A stretch of DNA of 64,000 nt from Neobacillus soli NBRC 102451 (GCF_001591665.1 NZ_BCVI01000033.1:62001-126000); one strand, 5' to 3'. Shown: positions 8,189-16,974, counted from the first letter of the stretch. Notes: a model not told the origin generated them from the sequence alone. Numbers and translations: made by a program.

Positions 8189-8619
8189 TTGCTAATCCTT
8201 TAGGATTGCGCGCTTTCCGGGTTTTTCCTAGGTAGCTTTAACATACCGATAATCAACAGTTTCATCGAATCAACAAATTTTAATTTTGAAGCGGAAAAAA
8301 GGGGGGAACGTTCATCTTTTGCCCTCAAAATCCATTTTTAAAGGCAACTTTTAGAAGTTAGGGAGATTATTATATGATTTTGGTGCGGCGGCTGTCATGA
8401 CCCGAAAAGGCCTGCAAAATGGGGTTAAGGGTAATCCTTGAATCTATGAAAAATTTTACAAAAAAAGCTATCATAATTTGTCGAATAGTATTATTATTAT
8501 GTAGTCCTGTTCTTGTCGTGAGTGATAGGGCTGTCAACCTCTATCTAGGCTCCACTCCACTACTTCGCAGGAAAAAATTTAGAAAAAATTGCCCAATTAC
8601 ATAAAAAGGAAGAAGTCAT
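8189..8619. other. Intergenic region, 431 bp
   Basis: Divergent region between the small sigma factor (-) and the hypothetical membrane protein (+). A 61-codon frame at 8419-8604 has no ribosome site and no family resemblance and was not called. A stretch near 8382-8416 (GGTGCGGCGGCTGTCATG, then ACCCGAAAA) may be a decayed REP element but is too divergent to claim. Confidence 0.35.
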
Positions 8620-9303
8620 ATGCCAACGATGAAGATGAAGGAAATAAATACACCACTAAAGCCCTTTGGAATACGCTATTTTAAAGATATTGATGGGCTT
8701 TATTATAAAAAAACAGGCAAAAATAGCCGTAAAGCAGTAAGGCCGTTTTGGAGAAAGAAAAGAATGGTGCTCGGGATTCCCATCCTGCTAGTAGTGGTGG
8801 TTATTGGCATGGTTGGTTACGAGGTTGGGATTAAATATGCCTCTCAAAAGGTAGTGAATGAAATTGCTGGCCAATTAACCGATAAGGATATTGCAGGATT
8901 ATTAAAGGATCCTACTGTTCAACAAAGTATTGAAAATGAAATTGGCTCGGACCAAAAAGATAAGCTGCTTAAAAAGTATTCACTGGATTCCAAGGCAGCA
9001 AATGGGAACCAAGAGAAAACGGTAAAAGCAACAGCTGTTTCAAATAAGGAAAATAAGGTTACTATTCAACATCCTCTTGTTAAAAAGACACCAAGGTTGA
9101 AATTTCGTACGAAAGAAGAAGTAACTAAATTCTTATTATCCAAATTTACTATGAATGAGCTAAGCGCACTCGCCAAAAAGGCGGAAGGCGGGATTACACC
9201 TGCAGAAAAGGCGGAAATAAAAAACACCGTATTGAAAAGACTCTCAGCAGAAGAATACGAAGCAGTAAAAACCTTCGCATTCATTGAACTAAGCAAAAGG
9301 TAA
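8620..9303 (+). CDS. Uncharacterised single-pass membrane protein
   Basis: A 227-residue protein, not recognised. Residues 1-48 are basic and cytoplasmic, one strong membrane helix spans about 50-70 (VLGIPILLVVVVIGMVGY), and the rest is a charged, mostly helical extracellular part. The C-terminal 65 residues (FRTKEEVTKFLLSKF...) look like a small helical domain. ATG at 8620 with AAAAGGAAG upstream. A REP element starts 5 bp after the stop. Possibly a wall- or spore-associated protein, but nothing in the sequence shows it. Confidence 0.65.
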   Translation: MPTMKMKEINTPLKPFGIRYFKDIDGLYYKKTGKNSRKAVRPFWRKKRMVLGIPILLVVVVIGMVGYEVGIKYASQKVVNEIAGQLTDKDIAGLLKDPTVQQSIENEIGSDQKDKLLKKYSLDSKAANGNQEKTVKATAVSNKENKVTIQHPLVKKTPRLKFRTKEEVTKFLLSKFTMNELSALAKKAEGGITPAEKAEIKNTVLKRLSAEEYEAVKTFAFIELSKR

Positions 9304-9308
9304 GAAAA

Positions 9309-9337
9309 GGTGCCTGGCACGCCCCGAAATTTGTCGG
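9309..9337 (+). repeat. REP-like element, short form
   Basis: GGTGCCTGGCACGCCCCGAA followed by ATTTGTCGG; it begins 5 bp after the stop of the preceding gene, in the same orientation as most other copies. Confidence 0.85.
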
Positions 9338-9377
9338 TTTATGGTGCGAGCTGGAGGTAGTTTATACTCAAAAAGAT

Positions 9378-9418
9378 AGAGTGCAAATCCTATACGGATT
9401 TGCACTCTAATTATTTTC
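9378..9418. terminator. 13-bp hairpin terminator between convergent genes
   Basis: Perfect arms AGAGTGCAAATCC (9378-9390) and GGATTTGCACTCT (9396-9408), then AATTATTTT. It lies between a rightward and a leftward gene and can serve at least the rightward one. Confidence 0.75.
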
Positions 9419-9449
9419 AGGCCAATTTCAGCTGTTTTTTTCCATTGTG

Positions 9450-9638
9450 CTACCTTTTATTGGCCCAATTGATGGCGATTCGGTAAAAAATCACTAGTAC
9501 GATATAAATAAAGAGAACAGCTGCAGCGGTTAATAGCCTTTCTTGTAAAACACCGTCTGCAAATAAAACAGGCCCAAGTCCAAAAAATGTGACAAGTCCA
9601 ATAAGAATGATAAAGACGACGTGTAATACGTACCTCAT
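9450..9638 (-). CDS. Small two-helix membrane protein
   Basis: About 62 residues with two membrane helices (residues 2-22 and 34-55), a short GPVLFADG loop between them and a basic tail (NWANKR). Two ATGs lie 6 bases apart; the second (9638) is preferred because the GGGGGG site sits 6 bases before it, whereas the first (9644) abuts it. Short membrane proteins of this shape are common in Bacillaceae; no function is known. Confidence 0.65.
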   Translation of the reverse strand: MRYVLHVVFIILIGLVTFFGLGPVLFADGVLQERLLTAAAVLFIYIVLVIFYRIAINWANKR

Positions 9639-9881
9639 AAACATCCCCCCGTTAATTCTTATTATATGATAAACGCTTTATTTATGCCGGCGGTTACAAA
9701 AAATATACCAATACTATCAATGTATAAAAGTGGAACTATTTTCATAAGGTTATCTGAACGGTGATTTTGTATGGAAAAGGTGTGGAGCGCCATATTGGTT
9801 TTCAGTGGAATGGGTACGGTGGCACGCTAACTTTGAAATCATGTATTTTTTTGGAAAATAAGTATTAAGGGGGGAATCCGA

Positions 9882-10685
9882 ATGAAATATATGAAATCTA
9901 TTATCGGCGGACTGATTGCGATTGTTATTTTGGTCGTTGTCTTTTTTTCGACGACAACCGTAGCATCGGGCAATAGAGGCGTTCTTTTGCAATTAGGGGC
10001 CGTTAAACCGACCATTTTTACCGAAGGGTTTCATTTTAAGATCCCATTTATCCAAACGGTTCAATTGATGGAAGTCCGGGTACAAAAAGAAGAAAGTTCT
10101 CAGACGGCTGCTTCAAAGGATCTGCAAATCGTCACTACCAAGGTGGCCGTCAACTATTCCGTTGATCCGGAAGCTGTCAATAAGATTTATCAAGAAATCG
10201 GCTTGGATTATCGATCACGTATCGTTGAACCGGCGATTGCCGAATCACTAAAGGCGATAACCGCCCAGTATACCGCAGAGGAGTTAATTTCCAAACGCCC
10301 AGAAGTATCGGCGCAAGTGAAAGACATGCTTGGAAAAAAACTAACCAAATATTATATGATCTTAGAAGACATTAATATTAAGGAATTTGCTTTTAGTGAT
10401 GAATTCAATAAAGCGATTGAATCCAAACAAACGGCCGAACAAAATGCCTTACGAGCAAAACGGGACCTCGATAGAGTCAAAATCGAAGCCGAGCAGAAAA
10501 TTGCTCAAGCACGTGCAGAAGCCGAGGCATTAAGGTTGAAAAAGCAAGAGGTAACAGAGGAATTAATCCAATTAAAACAAATCGAAGTCCAAGAAAAGGC
10601 CCTGGAAAAATGGGATGGCCACCTGCCAAGCGTAACAGGCGGAGCAACACCATTTATTGACTTGAATGGACTAACGAAAAAATAA
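9882..10685 (+). CDS. Prohibitin-like SPFH-domain membrane protein
   Basis: A 267-residue protein with an N-terminal membrane anchor (residues 5-27), an SPFH/prohibitin domain (about 28-190, with GNRGVLLQLGAVKPTIFTEG and FHFKIPFIQ) and a long coiled coil (about 180-235, SKQTAEQNALRAKRDLDRVK). Prohibitin-type SPFH proteins form oligomeric membrane scaffolds. ATG at 9882 with AAGGGGGGAA upstream. It stands alone, without the NfeD partner typical of flotillin operons, which favours the prohibitin over the flotillin branch. A 47-bp REP element begins 6 bp after the stop. Confidence 0.9.
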   Translation: MKYMKSIIGGLIAIVILVVVFFSTTTVASGNRGVLLQLGAVKPTIFTEGFHFKIPFIQTVQLMEVRVQKEESSQTAASKDLQIVTTKVAVNYSVDPEAVNKIYQEIGLDYRSRIVEPAIAESLKAITAQYTAEELISKRPEVSAQVKDMLGKKLTKYYMILEDINIKEFAFSDEFNKAIESKQTAEQNALRAKRDLDRVKIEAEQKIAQARAEAEALRLKKQEVTEELIQLKQIEVQEKALEKWDGHLPSVTGGATPFIDLNGLTKK

Positions 10686-10691
10686 CTGAGC

Positions 10692-10738
10692 GGTGCCTGT
10701 CACGCCCCGAATAATCTTGTTTCACAGGATTGTTCCAC
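10692..10738 (+). repeat. REP-like element, long (47-bp) form
   Basis: GGTGCCTGTCACGCCCCGAA followed by TAATCTTG and the paired TTGTTTCAC/TTGTTCCAC repeats; almost identical to the copy at 15386 and starting 6 bp after the SPFH gene stop. Confidence 0.9.
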
Positions 10739-10774
10739 GGAGAATTATTCAAGGCTAGGAAGTACTCCTGTAAA

Positions 10775-10808
10775 AATATAAGGCCCCTTAGACCTATGTT
10801 CTAAGGGG
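10775..10808 (-). terminator. Terminator hairpin overlapping the EamA-gene stop codon
   Basis: CCCCTTAGA (10784-10792) pairs with TCTAAGGGG (10800-10808); read leftwards it is followed by a T-rich stretch (TATATTTTTA). The TAG stop of the transporter lies inside the stem. Confidence 0.65.
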
Positions 10809-11712
10809 GAGATGTTCCATCATTTACAGTTAGTGTCACGGGCTTCTGCTGCTGACTCAAAAAGAAAAAGACTCCGAGCAGGACGAGCACGCCTCCGGCA
10901 ATTTGCCAGCTGACGAGACGTTCATTCAATAAAAAGTAAGCCAAAATTGTCGAGCCGACGGGTTCTCCTAAAATACTCATCGAGATGGTTGTCGCATTGA
11001 CGTAGTTTAAGAGCCAGTTATTAATTATGTGACTGATAGTAGGAATCGTGGCGAGTAAAAGGAAAATCCCCCATTCCTTAGCTGGATAGCCGCTAATCGC
11101 CACTCCTGTAGAAAAGTTATAAATAGTAAGAAAAATAGCTGCAGAGAAAAAGACACAAAAGCTATAAAGCCAATGCGATATTTTTTTGACGATGGTTTGA
11201 CCGATTAATAAGTAGCCAACCACCGAGATGACGCTAAAAAAGGAAAGAAGATCGCCCTTTATGGCATCCTGACTTAAACCGAAGTCTCCCCAACCAATCA
11301 TTACTGCTCCGATGATGGCAATTCCCATTGTCATCAATGCGGACATTGTCGTCCGTTCCTTAAATAGAAAATAGCCCCCGGCCAACGATACAATCGGCTG
11401 CAAAGTAAGAATAATCGTTGAACTTGCAACCGTCGTTAACTTCAAAGACCCAAACCAAAGCATAAAGTGCAAGGCTAAAAAGAGGCCAGAAAAGAATAAA
11501 AGGAACCAATCTTTTTTAGCAATTTTCTTAAATTCATGGCGGTTATTCCAGACGATTGGCAACATTAAAATACTTGCAAACCACATCCGATACATACTTA
11601 AAATTGAGGCTGGCGCGTCGGACCATTTGACAAAAATAGCCGAAAACGAAATGGCAATGATTGAAATGGTCAGCGGCAGGCCGATGGACCTTGAATGTTT
11701 TTCCTGTTTCAT
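10801..11712 (-). CDS. EamA/DMT-family transporter
   Basis: A 303-residue inner-membrane protein with ten predicted helices in two EamA repeats (about 10-145 and 155-290). Typical marks are WSDAPASILSMYRMWFA near the N-terminus and LLNYVNATTISMSILGEPV in the second half. The family exports or imports small metabolites such as amino acids and nucleosides; the substrate is unknown. ATG at 11712 with AGGAGG 8 bases upstream. It is monocistronic, with a REP element just upstream of its ribosome site and a terminator over its stop. Confidence 0.9.
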   Translation of the reverse strand: MKQEKHSRSIGLPLTISIIAISFSAIFVKWSDAPASILSMYRMWFASILMLPIVWNNRHEFKKIAKKDWFLLFFSGLFLALHFMLWFGSLKLTTVASSTIILTLQPIVSLAGGYFLFKERTTMSALMTMGIAIIGAVMIGWGDFGLSQDAIKGDLLSFFSVISVVGYLLIGQTIVKKISHWLYSFCVFFSAAIFLTIYNFSTGVAISGYPAKEWGIFLLLATIPTISHIINNWLLNYVNATTISMSILGEPVGSTILAYFLLNERLVSWQIAGGVLVLLGVFFFLSQQQKPVTLTVNDGTSPP

Positions 11713-11728
11713 CTAGTACCTCCTGTAA

Positions 11729-11768
11729 GGTGCCTGTCACGCCCCGAAGTTTGGTGGATTTTGTCGAA
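11729..11768 (+). repeat. REP-like element, short form with 10-bp insertion
   Basis: GGTGCCTGTCACGCCCCGAA, then GTTTGGTGGATTTTGTCGAA: the usual TTTTGTCGAA end is displaced by about 10 bp. It lies in the leader of the leftward EamA gene. Confidence 0.8.
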
Positions 11769-11794
11769 AGGGTGCAAATGTATTCAATAGAAAG

Positions 11795-11822
11795 GGCAGA
11801 CCTATGAAGGTCTGCCTTATTG
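11795..11822. terminator. Hairpin terminator, 9-bp stem
   Basis: GGCAGACCT (11795-11803) pairs with AGGTCTGCC (11808-11816) around ATGA, followed by TTATTGTTTA. It lies between the Ig-repeat gene end and the EamA gene start. The T-run is weak on the left side, so efficiency for the leftward Ig-repeat gene is uncertain. Confidence 0.5.
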
Positions 11823-11900
11823 TTTATTTGAGCATTATAGTATTGAACATCGATGACTGTCAAGCCCTAATAAGTCGTTGGCTAGAGCTGTGCTTTCCAC

Positions 11901-13592
11901 TTATTTTGCGGCTTTAACAGTTACCTTTGTACTGCTGCTCTTATTATTAGCTTTATCTTTTGCTGAAATATATAACACGGTGCCTTTCTTTTGGGCACGG
12001 ATTTTCACACTGAAGTTTCCTTTGCTAGAAACTTTGCCAGTAGCTAATACCTTTTTGCCGTTACTGATGGTGATTGTTGAGCCTGCCTCTGCTTTTCCTT
12101 TGACCACTTTGGTCTTTGAATTAATAGCATAGACAGTTGGTTTGGCTGGTGCGGTCTTGTCAATGACTTTAACCGTTCTCGCCTTGCTCACATTGCCCGC
12201 TGTATCCTTTGCGGTTACTGTAAGGATGGTATTTGCTTTTTGTTTCTTCATCGAAAGTGTGAAAGTGCCTTTAGATGAAGTTTTTCCTGAAGCAACAACC
12301 GTTTTTCCGCTTTTAACGGTAATATAGGAAGATTTTTCTGCCTTCCCTTTAATGACTTTATCGTTGTCATCAACGGTACTAACTGTTGGTGTCGATGGAG
12401 CAATTTTATCAGCGACTTTAATCGTTCTTGCCTTACTTACATTGCCTGCTGCATCCTTTGCCGTGATGGTAAGGGTCGTTCCAGCAGTTTGCGCTTTAAT
12501 TTTAAGAGCGAAAGTTCCTTTTGAAGATGTTGTTCCAGAAGCAACCGTCGTCTTTCCATTTTTAACGGTAATAAAGGAATTGGCTTCTGCTTTTCCTTGA
12601 ATCACCACGTCTTTATTGCTGAAAGAATTGACTGTTGGCATTGCTGGCGCAACTGTATCTTTCACGATGGTTACTTCTTTTGTGATAATCGGCATGTTCA
12701 AATAGTAAGCTTGTACTTTTACTTTCCCTGCTTTTTTGGCAACTAGTTTATTGCCGCTGAAGACAGCGATGTCAGAGTTGGTTGTTTTCCAGACTACATT
12801 TTTCGTAAAGTCGCCTAATATAAGTACTTTAAAGCTGTAAGTAGGAGCGGCTGCGCCCACTGTAACGGTGCTGGCACCCGAGATGTCGCCGCCTCTAGAG
12901 CGGATGAGTCCAGATGAAAGGGCGGCAGAGGCCGATTTGTTTGGATCAGCGACTGCTTCTGCCTTCGTTCTCATTGTAAGGAGATCACTCACTGATACGC
13001 CTAATTTTTGTGAGAATAGGCCGTCAAACCCCTTGAATTCGTTTTGAGAAAGAGTCGTATCCTTCGCCGCATTTATAATTTTATCAAAGCTCAAGTGATC
13101 ATTTTTTACAAACGATGTTACTAGTTGAGCTTCCAAGTTTTTCTCGAAAGCAGCAAACATGGAAACAGCCTGGTCAACGGAAAGCTTTCCGTCAAAAATT
13201 TTCGTGAATTCTGCATCGTGATTCTTTTTGAAGTCAGCTAATGCCGTTTTGAATTCAGTGGCATTCGTTGTGTATTGCAGTCTCGCTAGATCAGCTGCCA
13301 GTTTCGCAGCAGTTCCCGCTTTCTTCGTTTTACCATCAATTTTATTTACTAAATCGTTGCCAAGAATACTAGTAAAGTTTACTTTTGCGACATTGCCGTA
13401 AGCCGTTTTAATATCAGCAATATCGGAAGCTGTAAGCTTTTTATAGATCCCCTCATGATATGAGACAATATCTGTTGTCCCTGCTGCATAGGCAGTATTT
13501 GTCGTAACCGCTAAGTTTCCCGCAAGCGGTGTTAAGGCAATTGTCCCTGCCAGAATAAATTTAAACGCATTCTTATGTAGTGATATTTTCAT
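11901..13592 (-). CDS. Secreted protein with three bacterial Ig-like repeats
   Basis: A 563-residue exported protein. The signal peptide ends about residue 36 (NTAYA^AGT). Residues ~40-230 are a helical domain without a recognised family, followed by a beta region (about 240-320, WKTTNSDIAVFSGNKLVAKK, Big_2-like). Three ~80-residue Ig-like repeats then run to the end (start marks APAMPTV, APSTPTV, APAKPTV, each with VKNGKT-type and AKDxAGNVSKA motifs, Big_6-like). There is no sortase signal, SLH or other visible anchor. ATG at 13592 with GGGAGGAG upstream. Likely wall-associated or released; role unknown. Confidence 0.85.
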   Translation of the reverse strand: MKISLHKNAFKFILAGTIALTPLAGNLAVTTNTAYAAGTTDIVSYHEGIYKKLTASDIADIKTAYGNVAKVNFTSILGNDLVNKIDGKTKKAGTAAKLAADLARLQYTTNATEFKTALADFKKNHDAEFTKIFDGKLSVDQAVSMFAAFEKNLEAQLVTSFVKNDHLSFDKIINAAKDTTLSQNEFKGFDGLFSQKLGVSVSDLLTMRTKAEAVADPNKSASAALSSGLIRSRGGDISGASTVTVGAAAPTYSFKVLILGDFTKNVVWKTTNSDIAVFSGNKLVAKKAGKVKVQAYYLNMPIITKEVTIVKDTVAPAMPTVNSFSNKDVVIQGKAEANSFITVKNGKTTVASGTTSSKGTFALKIKAQTAGTTLTITAKDAAGNVSKARTIKVADKIAPSTPTVSTVDDNDKVIKGKAEKSSYITVKSGKTVVASGKTSSKGTFTLSMKKQKANTILTVTAKDTAGNVSKARTVKVIDKTAPAKPTVYAINSKTKVVKGKAEAGSTITISNGKKVLATGKVSSKGNFSVKIRAQKKGTVLYISAKDKANNKSSSTKVTVKAAK

Positions 13593-13618
13593 AGATACTC
13601 CTCCCAGTCTTCCATTAT

Positions 13619-13639
13619 TATACTTTAAAGAAAAGTATA
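13619..13639. promoter_or_regulatory. Inverted repeat upstream of the Ig-repeat gene
   Basis: TATACTTT-AAAGA-AAAGTATA, 8-bp arms, 27 bp upstream of the start of the leftward secreted-protein gene. It may be an operator or an mRNA hairpin in the leader. Confidence 0.4.
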
Positions 13640-13728
13640 ATAAAAGAAGTAATTCGCGGGTTTTGGGGAAACTTGTGTGATACTGTCGATATGGGTTCCA
13701 AAATTTATTTAGTTTTCCAAAATTTTTC

Positions 13729-13757
13729 TTAAATTAAGTGATTGGTAATAGTATAAT
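13729..13757 (+). promoter_or_regulatory. Possible sigma-A promoter of the GW-repeat amidase
   Basis: TATAAT at 13752-13757 with TTAAAT 17 bp upstream (13729-13734); good -10, poor -35. It lies 50 bp before the amidase start. Confidence 0.4.
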
Positions 13758-13806
13758 AGTCTCTATGAGTCTGTTAAATATATAAATTAACTTATTTGGA
13801 GGAAAA

Positions 13807-15381
13807 ATGAAGAAAACAGTCATCTTAGTGTTAGCGTGTTTATTATTTGTACTAGTACGGCCATCGCTTATGAGTGCGAAGGAGCCGGCGAATCCTAATG
13901 TGAATGATTATATCGTCTCTCGCAATCTAGCACCGGCGAAAGTAGAATATGATCATAAAAGTGTGTTTACGAAGTTTAATTATCGAAATGGCTTTGGTAT
14001 GGTTGAGGGGGTTGTGGCCCATGAAACGGCTAATAGCGGCTCAACGATTACAAGTGAAATTGCGTATATGGTGCGAAACCATGAACATGCCTTTGTGCAT
14101 GCTTTTGCCGACGATTCCCGTGTGATTGAAATTCATTCACCGGATTATGGGGCATGGGGCGCCGGACCTGTTGCGAATAAGCGGTTTGTTCATATTGAGT
14201 TAGTTAGAGTGAAAACGTTTGAACAATTTGCCCAATCGATTAATAACTATGCGAATTACATTTCATCGATCCTCTATAAGTATAACCTGCCAGTGGTAAG
14301 CGCTGAAAAGACGGGTACAGGTACGCTGTGGTCCCATTATGCAGTGACAAAACACCTGGGCGGAACGACCCATGGGGACCCGCATGGGTATTTTAATCAA
14401 TGGGGCTATAACTGGGATCAGTTTGTTCAGTTAGTCACGATGAAATACCAGGAACTGCCCGATAAGGCGAATAAAATGGTGAATACGAGCCGATTAGGAC
14501 AAGTACGCACCAGTCAGGTCATCATTTATAAAAACGCTAGTGATAACATGACCGGCTTCCCGGCAGCTACAGCCTATACTAACGAAACGTTTTATATTAA
14601 AAAATCTATCATGATAGACGGGGATATCTATTACCTCCTAAGTGAACAGCCAAGCAGTGTAACGGGTGTTGTCGGCTGGGTAAAATCCGCCGATTTGACC
14701 AGTAATCCGCATTCCACGCTCGATAGTAAGGCGAAAACATTGTATATCAGCGGTCAGGGAAGTGCCTATAGTAAGCCGTGGGGCAGTATCAAGGATACTA
14801 TTTATAAGGACCTCGCCAAATACAAAGGAAAGGAATTCAAGATTGATTTAACAGAAAAAGTTGGCAATAATACGTGGTACCGTGGAAGTTTAGCTGGGAA
14901 GAAGGTATGGGTTCACTCCGGCTTCCTGACAAAGACGGTAGAAAGCAGCGCGAGCCGTTTAGGCAATATCAAAAAAAGCAGCGTGAAAATTTATAAAAAA
15001 CTTGGTTCCAGTTCTTCCTTTAAGGCTGGGACATCATACACCAATAAAGTTTACTATATTAAAAAACAAGGAAAGCTGAGCGGTCAAACCTACTATTTAC
15101 TAAGTAAAAATGATAATGGTACTGGTACAGCAGGCTGGGTGAAATCCTCCGATTTGACCTCCCATGGGTATACTGTGGTAAACAAAAAGGCGAAGACCTT
15201 GTCTATCAAAGGCAAAGGCAGTGCGTATAGCAAAGCATGGGGCGGAACGAAGGATATTGTTTATAAGAAGCTTTCACCGTACAAAAATCAGAAATTCAAA
15301 GTTCAGCTTACCGTAAAGGTAGGAAATACCAACTGGTACCAGGGAAAGCTGGCTGGAAGGACGGTTTGGATGAAGCAATAA
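13807..15381 (+). CDS. Autolysin: Amidase_2 domain plus GW modules
   Basis: A 524-residue secreted wall hydrolase. Signal peptide to about residue 24. The amidase domain spans about 35-215: VVAHETANSG supplies the first zinc histidine, and HYAVTKHLGGTTHGDPHGYF supplies the later histidine and the HGDP motif, as in Atl-type N-acetylmuramoyl-L-alanine amidases. Residues ~230-524 are GW modules in two near-repeated halves (SRLGQVRTSQVIIYKNA / SRLGNIKKSSVKIYKKL, each followed by GWVKSADLTS-type motifs and an AYSKPWG segment), which bind lipoteichoic or wall teichoic acid. ATG at 13807 with TTTGGAGGAAAA upstream. It is monocistronic. Confidence 0.92.
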   Translation: MKKTVILVLACLLFVLVRPSLMSAKEPANPNVNDYIVSRNLAPAKVEYDHKSVFTKFNYRNGFGMVEGVVAHETANSGSTITSEIAYMVRNHEHAFVHAFADDSRVIEIHSPDYGAWGAGPVANKRFVHIELVRVKTFEQFAQSINNYANYISSILYKYNLPVVSAEKTGTGTLWSHYAVTKHLGGTTHGDPHGYFNQWGYNWDQFVQLVTMKYQELPDKANKMVNTSRLGQVRTSQVIIYKNASDNMTGFPAATAYTNETFYIKKSIMIDGDIYYLLSEQPSSVTGVVGWVKSADLTSNPHSTLDSKAKTLYISGQGSAYSKPWGSIKDTIYKDLAKYKGKEFKIDLTEKVGNNTWYRGSLAGKKVWVHSGFLTKTVESSASRLGNIKKSSVKIYKKLGSSSSFKAGTSYTNKVYYIKKQGKLSGQTYYLLSKNDNGTGTAGWVKSSDLTSHGYTVVNKKAKTLSIKGKGSAYSKAWGGTKDIVYKKLSPYKNQKFKVQLTVKVGNTNWYQGKLAGRTVWMKQ

Positions 15382-15385
15382 AAAC

Positions 15386-15457
15386 GGTGCCTGTCACCCC
15401 CCGAATAATCTTGTTTCACAGGATTGTTCCACAATTGAAATTCTGGGTGTGACAGGC
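15386..15457 (+). repeat. REP-like element, long form, with an inverted partial copy
   Basis: The 47-bp form spans 15386-15432, starting 4 bp after the amidase stop; GTGTGACAGGC at 15447-15457 is a partial core in the opposite direction. Together they can fold into a large hairpin. Confidence 0.85.
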
Positions 15458-15529
15458 AAAGGTAAAGATGCTGAATTTTTACTAATGAATCTTAGGTACA
15501 GTCGCAGTGCTGCAGGAAGGATAGTAATC

Positions 15530-15976
15530 ATGTCTTACTATAAAAAACTAATTTTATTTTTTCCATGGATGATCGTCCTTCTGTGGATGATGCTCATCTA
15601 CCATTTTTCAGCGCAGCCGGCAGTCCATTCGGATCAGCTTAGCAGGGGAGTAACAGCCGTGATTATGGATTTTGTTATGCGGTTTATTCCTGGAATGGAT
15701 CTAAGCATGGATCGATTTGATCACGTTGTCAGGAAAAATGCCCATTTCCTTATCTACCTTATGCTTGCTATCTGGGTATTTCATGCGCTGTTGAAAAGCA
15801 GGATCTACGGATTAAAGAGCGTTTTTCTAGCCATGGGAATCTGTATTCTGTACGCCATTTCTGATGAAATTCATCAAGCATTTGTCCCAGGCAGAGGCCC
15901 ACAGCTAAAGGATGTCTTCATTGATAGCGCCGGAGCACTGGTTGGAATAGTGGTCTACAAAGTAATCTCACGCTAA
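15530..15976 (+). CDS. VanZ-family membrane protein
   Basis: A 148-residue protein with four membrane helices. HFLIYLMLAI and SDEIHQAFVPGRGPQLKDVF are the VanZ-family signature, first known from teicoplanin resistance; most members have no assigned activity. The frame is open upstream to 15449, through part of a REP element, but the ATG at 15530 is chosen because AGGAAGG lies about 9 bases before it and the protein then starts in the normal family position. A REP element follows 2 bp after the stop. Confidence 0.88.
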   Translation: MSYYKKLILFFPWMIVLLWMMLIYHFSAQPAVHSDQLSRGVTAVIMDFVMRFIPGMDLSMDRFDHVVRKNAHFLIYLMLAIWVFHALLKSRIYGLKSVFLAMGICILYAISDEIHQAFVPGRGPQLKDVFIDSAGALVGIVVYKVISR

Positions 15977-15978
15977 CC

Positions 15979-16009
15979 GGTGCCTGGCACCGCCCGAAAG
16001 TTGTCGAAA
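15979..16009 (+). repeat. REP-like element, short form
   Basis: GGTGCCTGGCACCGCCCGAA then AGTTGTCGAAA, beginning 2 bp after the VanZ gene stop. Confidence 0.85.
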
Positions 16010-16057
16010 GTTGCGAATGCAGGCGCAAACTTGCTACTGGATGCTGTGCAAACTTTG

Positions 16058-16918
16058 TTATTTCCCCAGCGCTTTGACAATTTCAATAGCGAATTCCGCA
16101 CAATAGTGCCCGGCGGTTTCTAAATCCTCTATCTTCTCACCTGAAACTTCGGAGTTTGAGATGGTTCTGACAGATAGGAAGGGAATGTGAAAGCCCTTTG
16201 CCACTTGGGCAACGGATGCTGCTTCCATTTCTTCGGCACTTGTTCCGGCGGTTTTATGGAACCACAGGATTCGGTCAACCTCTCTATTCCAAAAATCAGT
16301 GCTGCCAATTTTCCCCACGACTACCTTGCCATGCTTATATTTATCAGCAATACGTAAAGCGGCTTTCACAAGCTTGGGGTCGCTCCTAAATGATGCATAT
16401 TCCTTTATTTTCCCGTTCTCTCTCATTTCTGTTTTCGTGAATTTCCATGTCCTCGGGCGGATTCCTTGTCCAGCATCTAAATGCTCGGACGTAAGTCTGC
16501 CAATATTCATCACCTCTGAACCGATCACGGTATCAAATACATGAAGATTCGGGTCATGGCCTCCTGCCGTCCCTTGATTAATAATGACCTTTGGGTGATA
16601 GTTTTCGATAAGTAACGCAGTAGAAGCAGCAGCATTAACCATCCCGATTCCCGTTCTGGAAATAACGACGGGGATTTTATTTATCTTCCCAAGATAATAG
16701 GTATAATTACCATGGGTTTCTTGTCTGTATGCCCCCATTTCCTTAAGAAGGACCGAAACTTCTACATCCATCGCCCCTTGAACAGCAATCGGCGGATGGT
16801 CCAATTGCTGGTTATGTAGAGAATCAGTGGATGCCCCCATTACGGAAGAACATCCCATAAGTAAAAATGTTATCATCATTAACGCTGTGAAAATGTTTAA
16901 TTGAATAAACCTCTTCAT
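16058..16918 (-). CDS. Lipoprotein MTA/SAH nucleosidase-like protein
   Basis: A 286-residue protein. The N-terminus is a lipoprotein signal with lipobox LLMGC (Cys23), so the mature protein should sit on the outer face of the membrane. The rest is a PNP/UDP-phosphorylase fold of the MTAN branch: GIGMVNAAASTALLIENYHP, INQGTAGGHD, and EEMEAASVAQVA with the substrate-binding Met-Glu pair, then SNSE where the family has the catalytic Asp (SD). Cytosolic MTAN cleaves methylthioadenosine and S-adenosylhomocysteine. An exported version with Asn in place of that Asp may differ in activity. ATG at 16918 with AGGAGG upstream. Confidence 0.85.
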   Translation of the reverse strand: MKRFIQLNIFTALMMITFLLMGCSSVMGASTDSLHNQQLDHPPIAVQGAMDVEVSVLLKEMGAYRQETHGNYTYYLGKINKIPVVISRTGIGMVNAAASTALLIENYHPKVIINQGTAGGHDPNLHVFDTVIGSEVMNIGRLTSEHLDAGQGIRPRTWKFTKTEMRENGKIKEYASFRSDPKLVKAALRIADKYKHGKVVVGKIGSTDFWNREVDRILWFHKTAGTSAEEMEAASVAQVAKGFHIPFLSVRTISNSEVSGEKIEDLETAGHYCAEFAIEIVKALGK

Positions 16919-16974
16919 GCCTTAGAAAACCTCCTTTATAAAACAGTACAATTAATGTAAGTATTTTACAAGGC

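Noticed and set aside
8419..8604. 61-codon + strand frame
   Set aside because: No ribosome site, no recognisable composition; lies in the leader of the next gene.
11543..11863. 106-codon - strand frame
   Set aside because: Runs out of frame through the start of the EamA gene, the REP element and a hairpin.
15449..15529. N-terminal extension of the VanZ protein
   Set aside because: Begins inside REP-derived sequence; the ATG at 15530 has a ribosome site and matches the family start.
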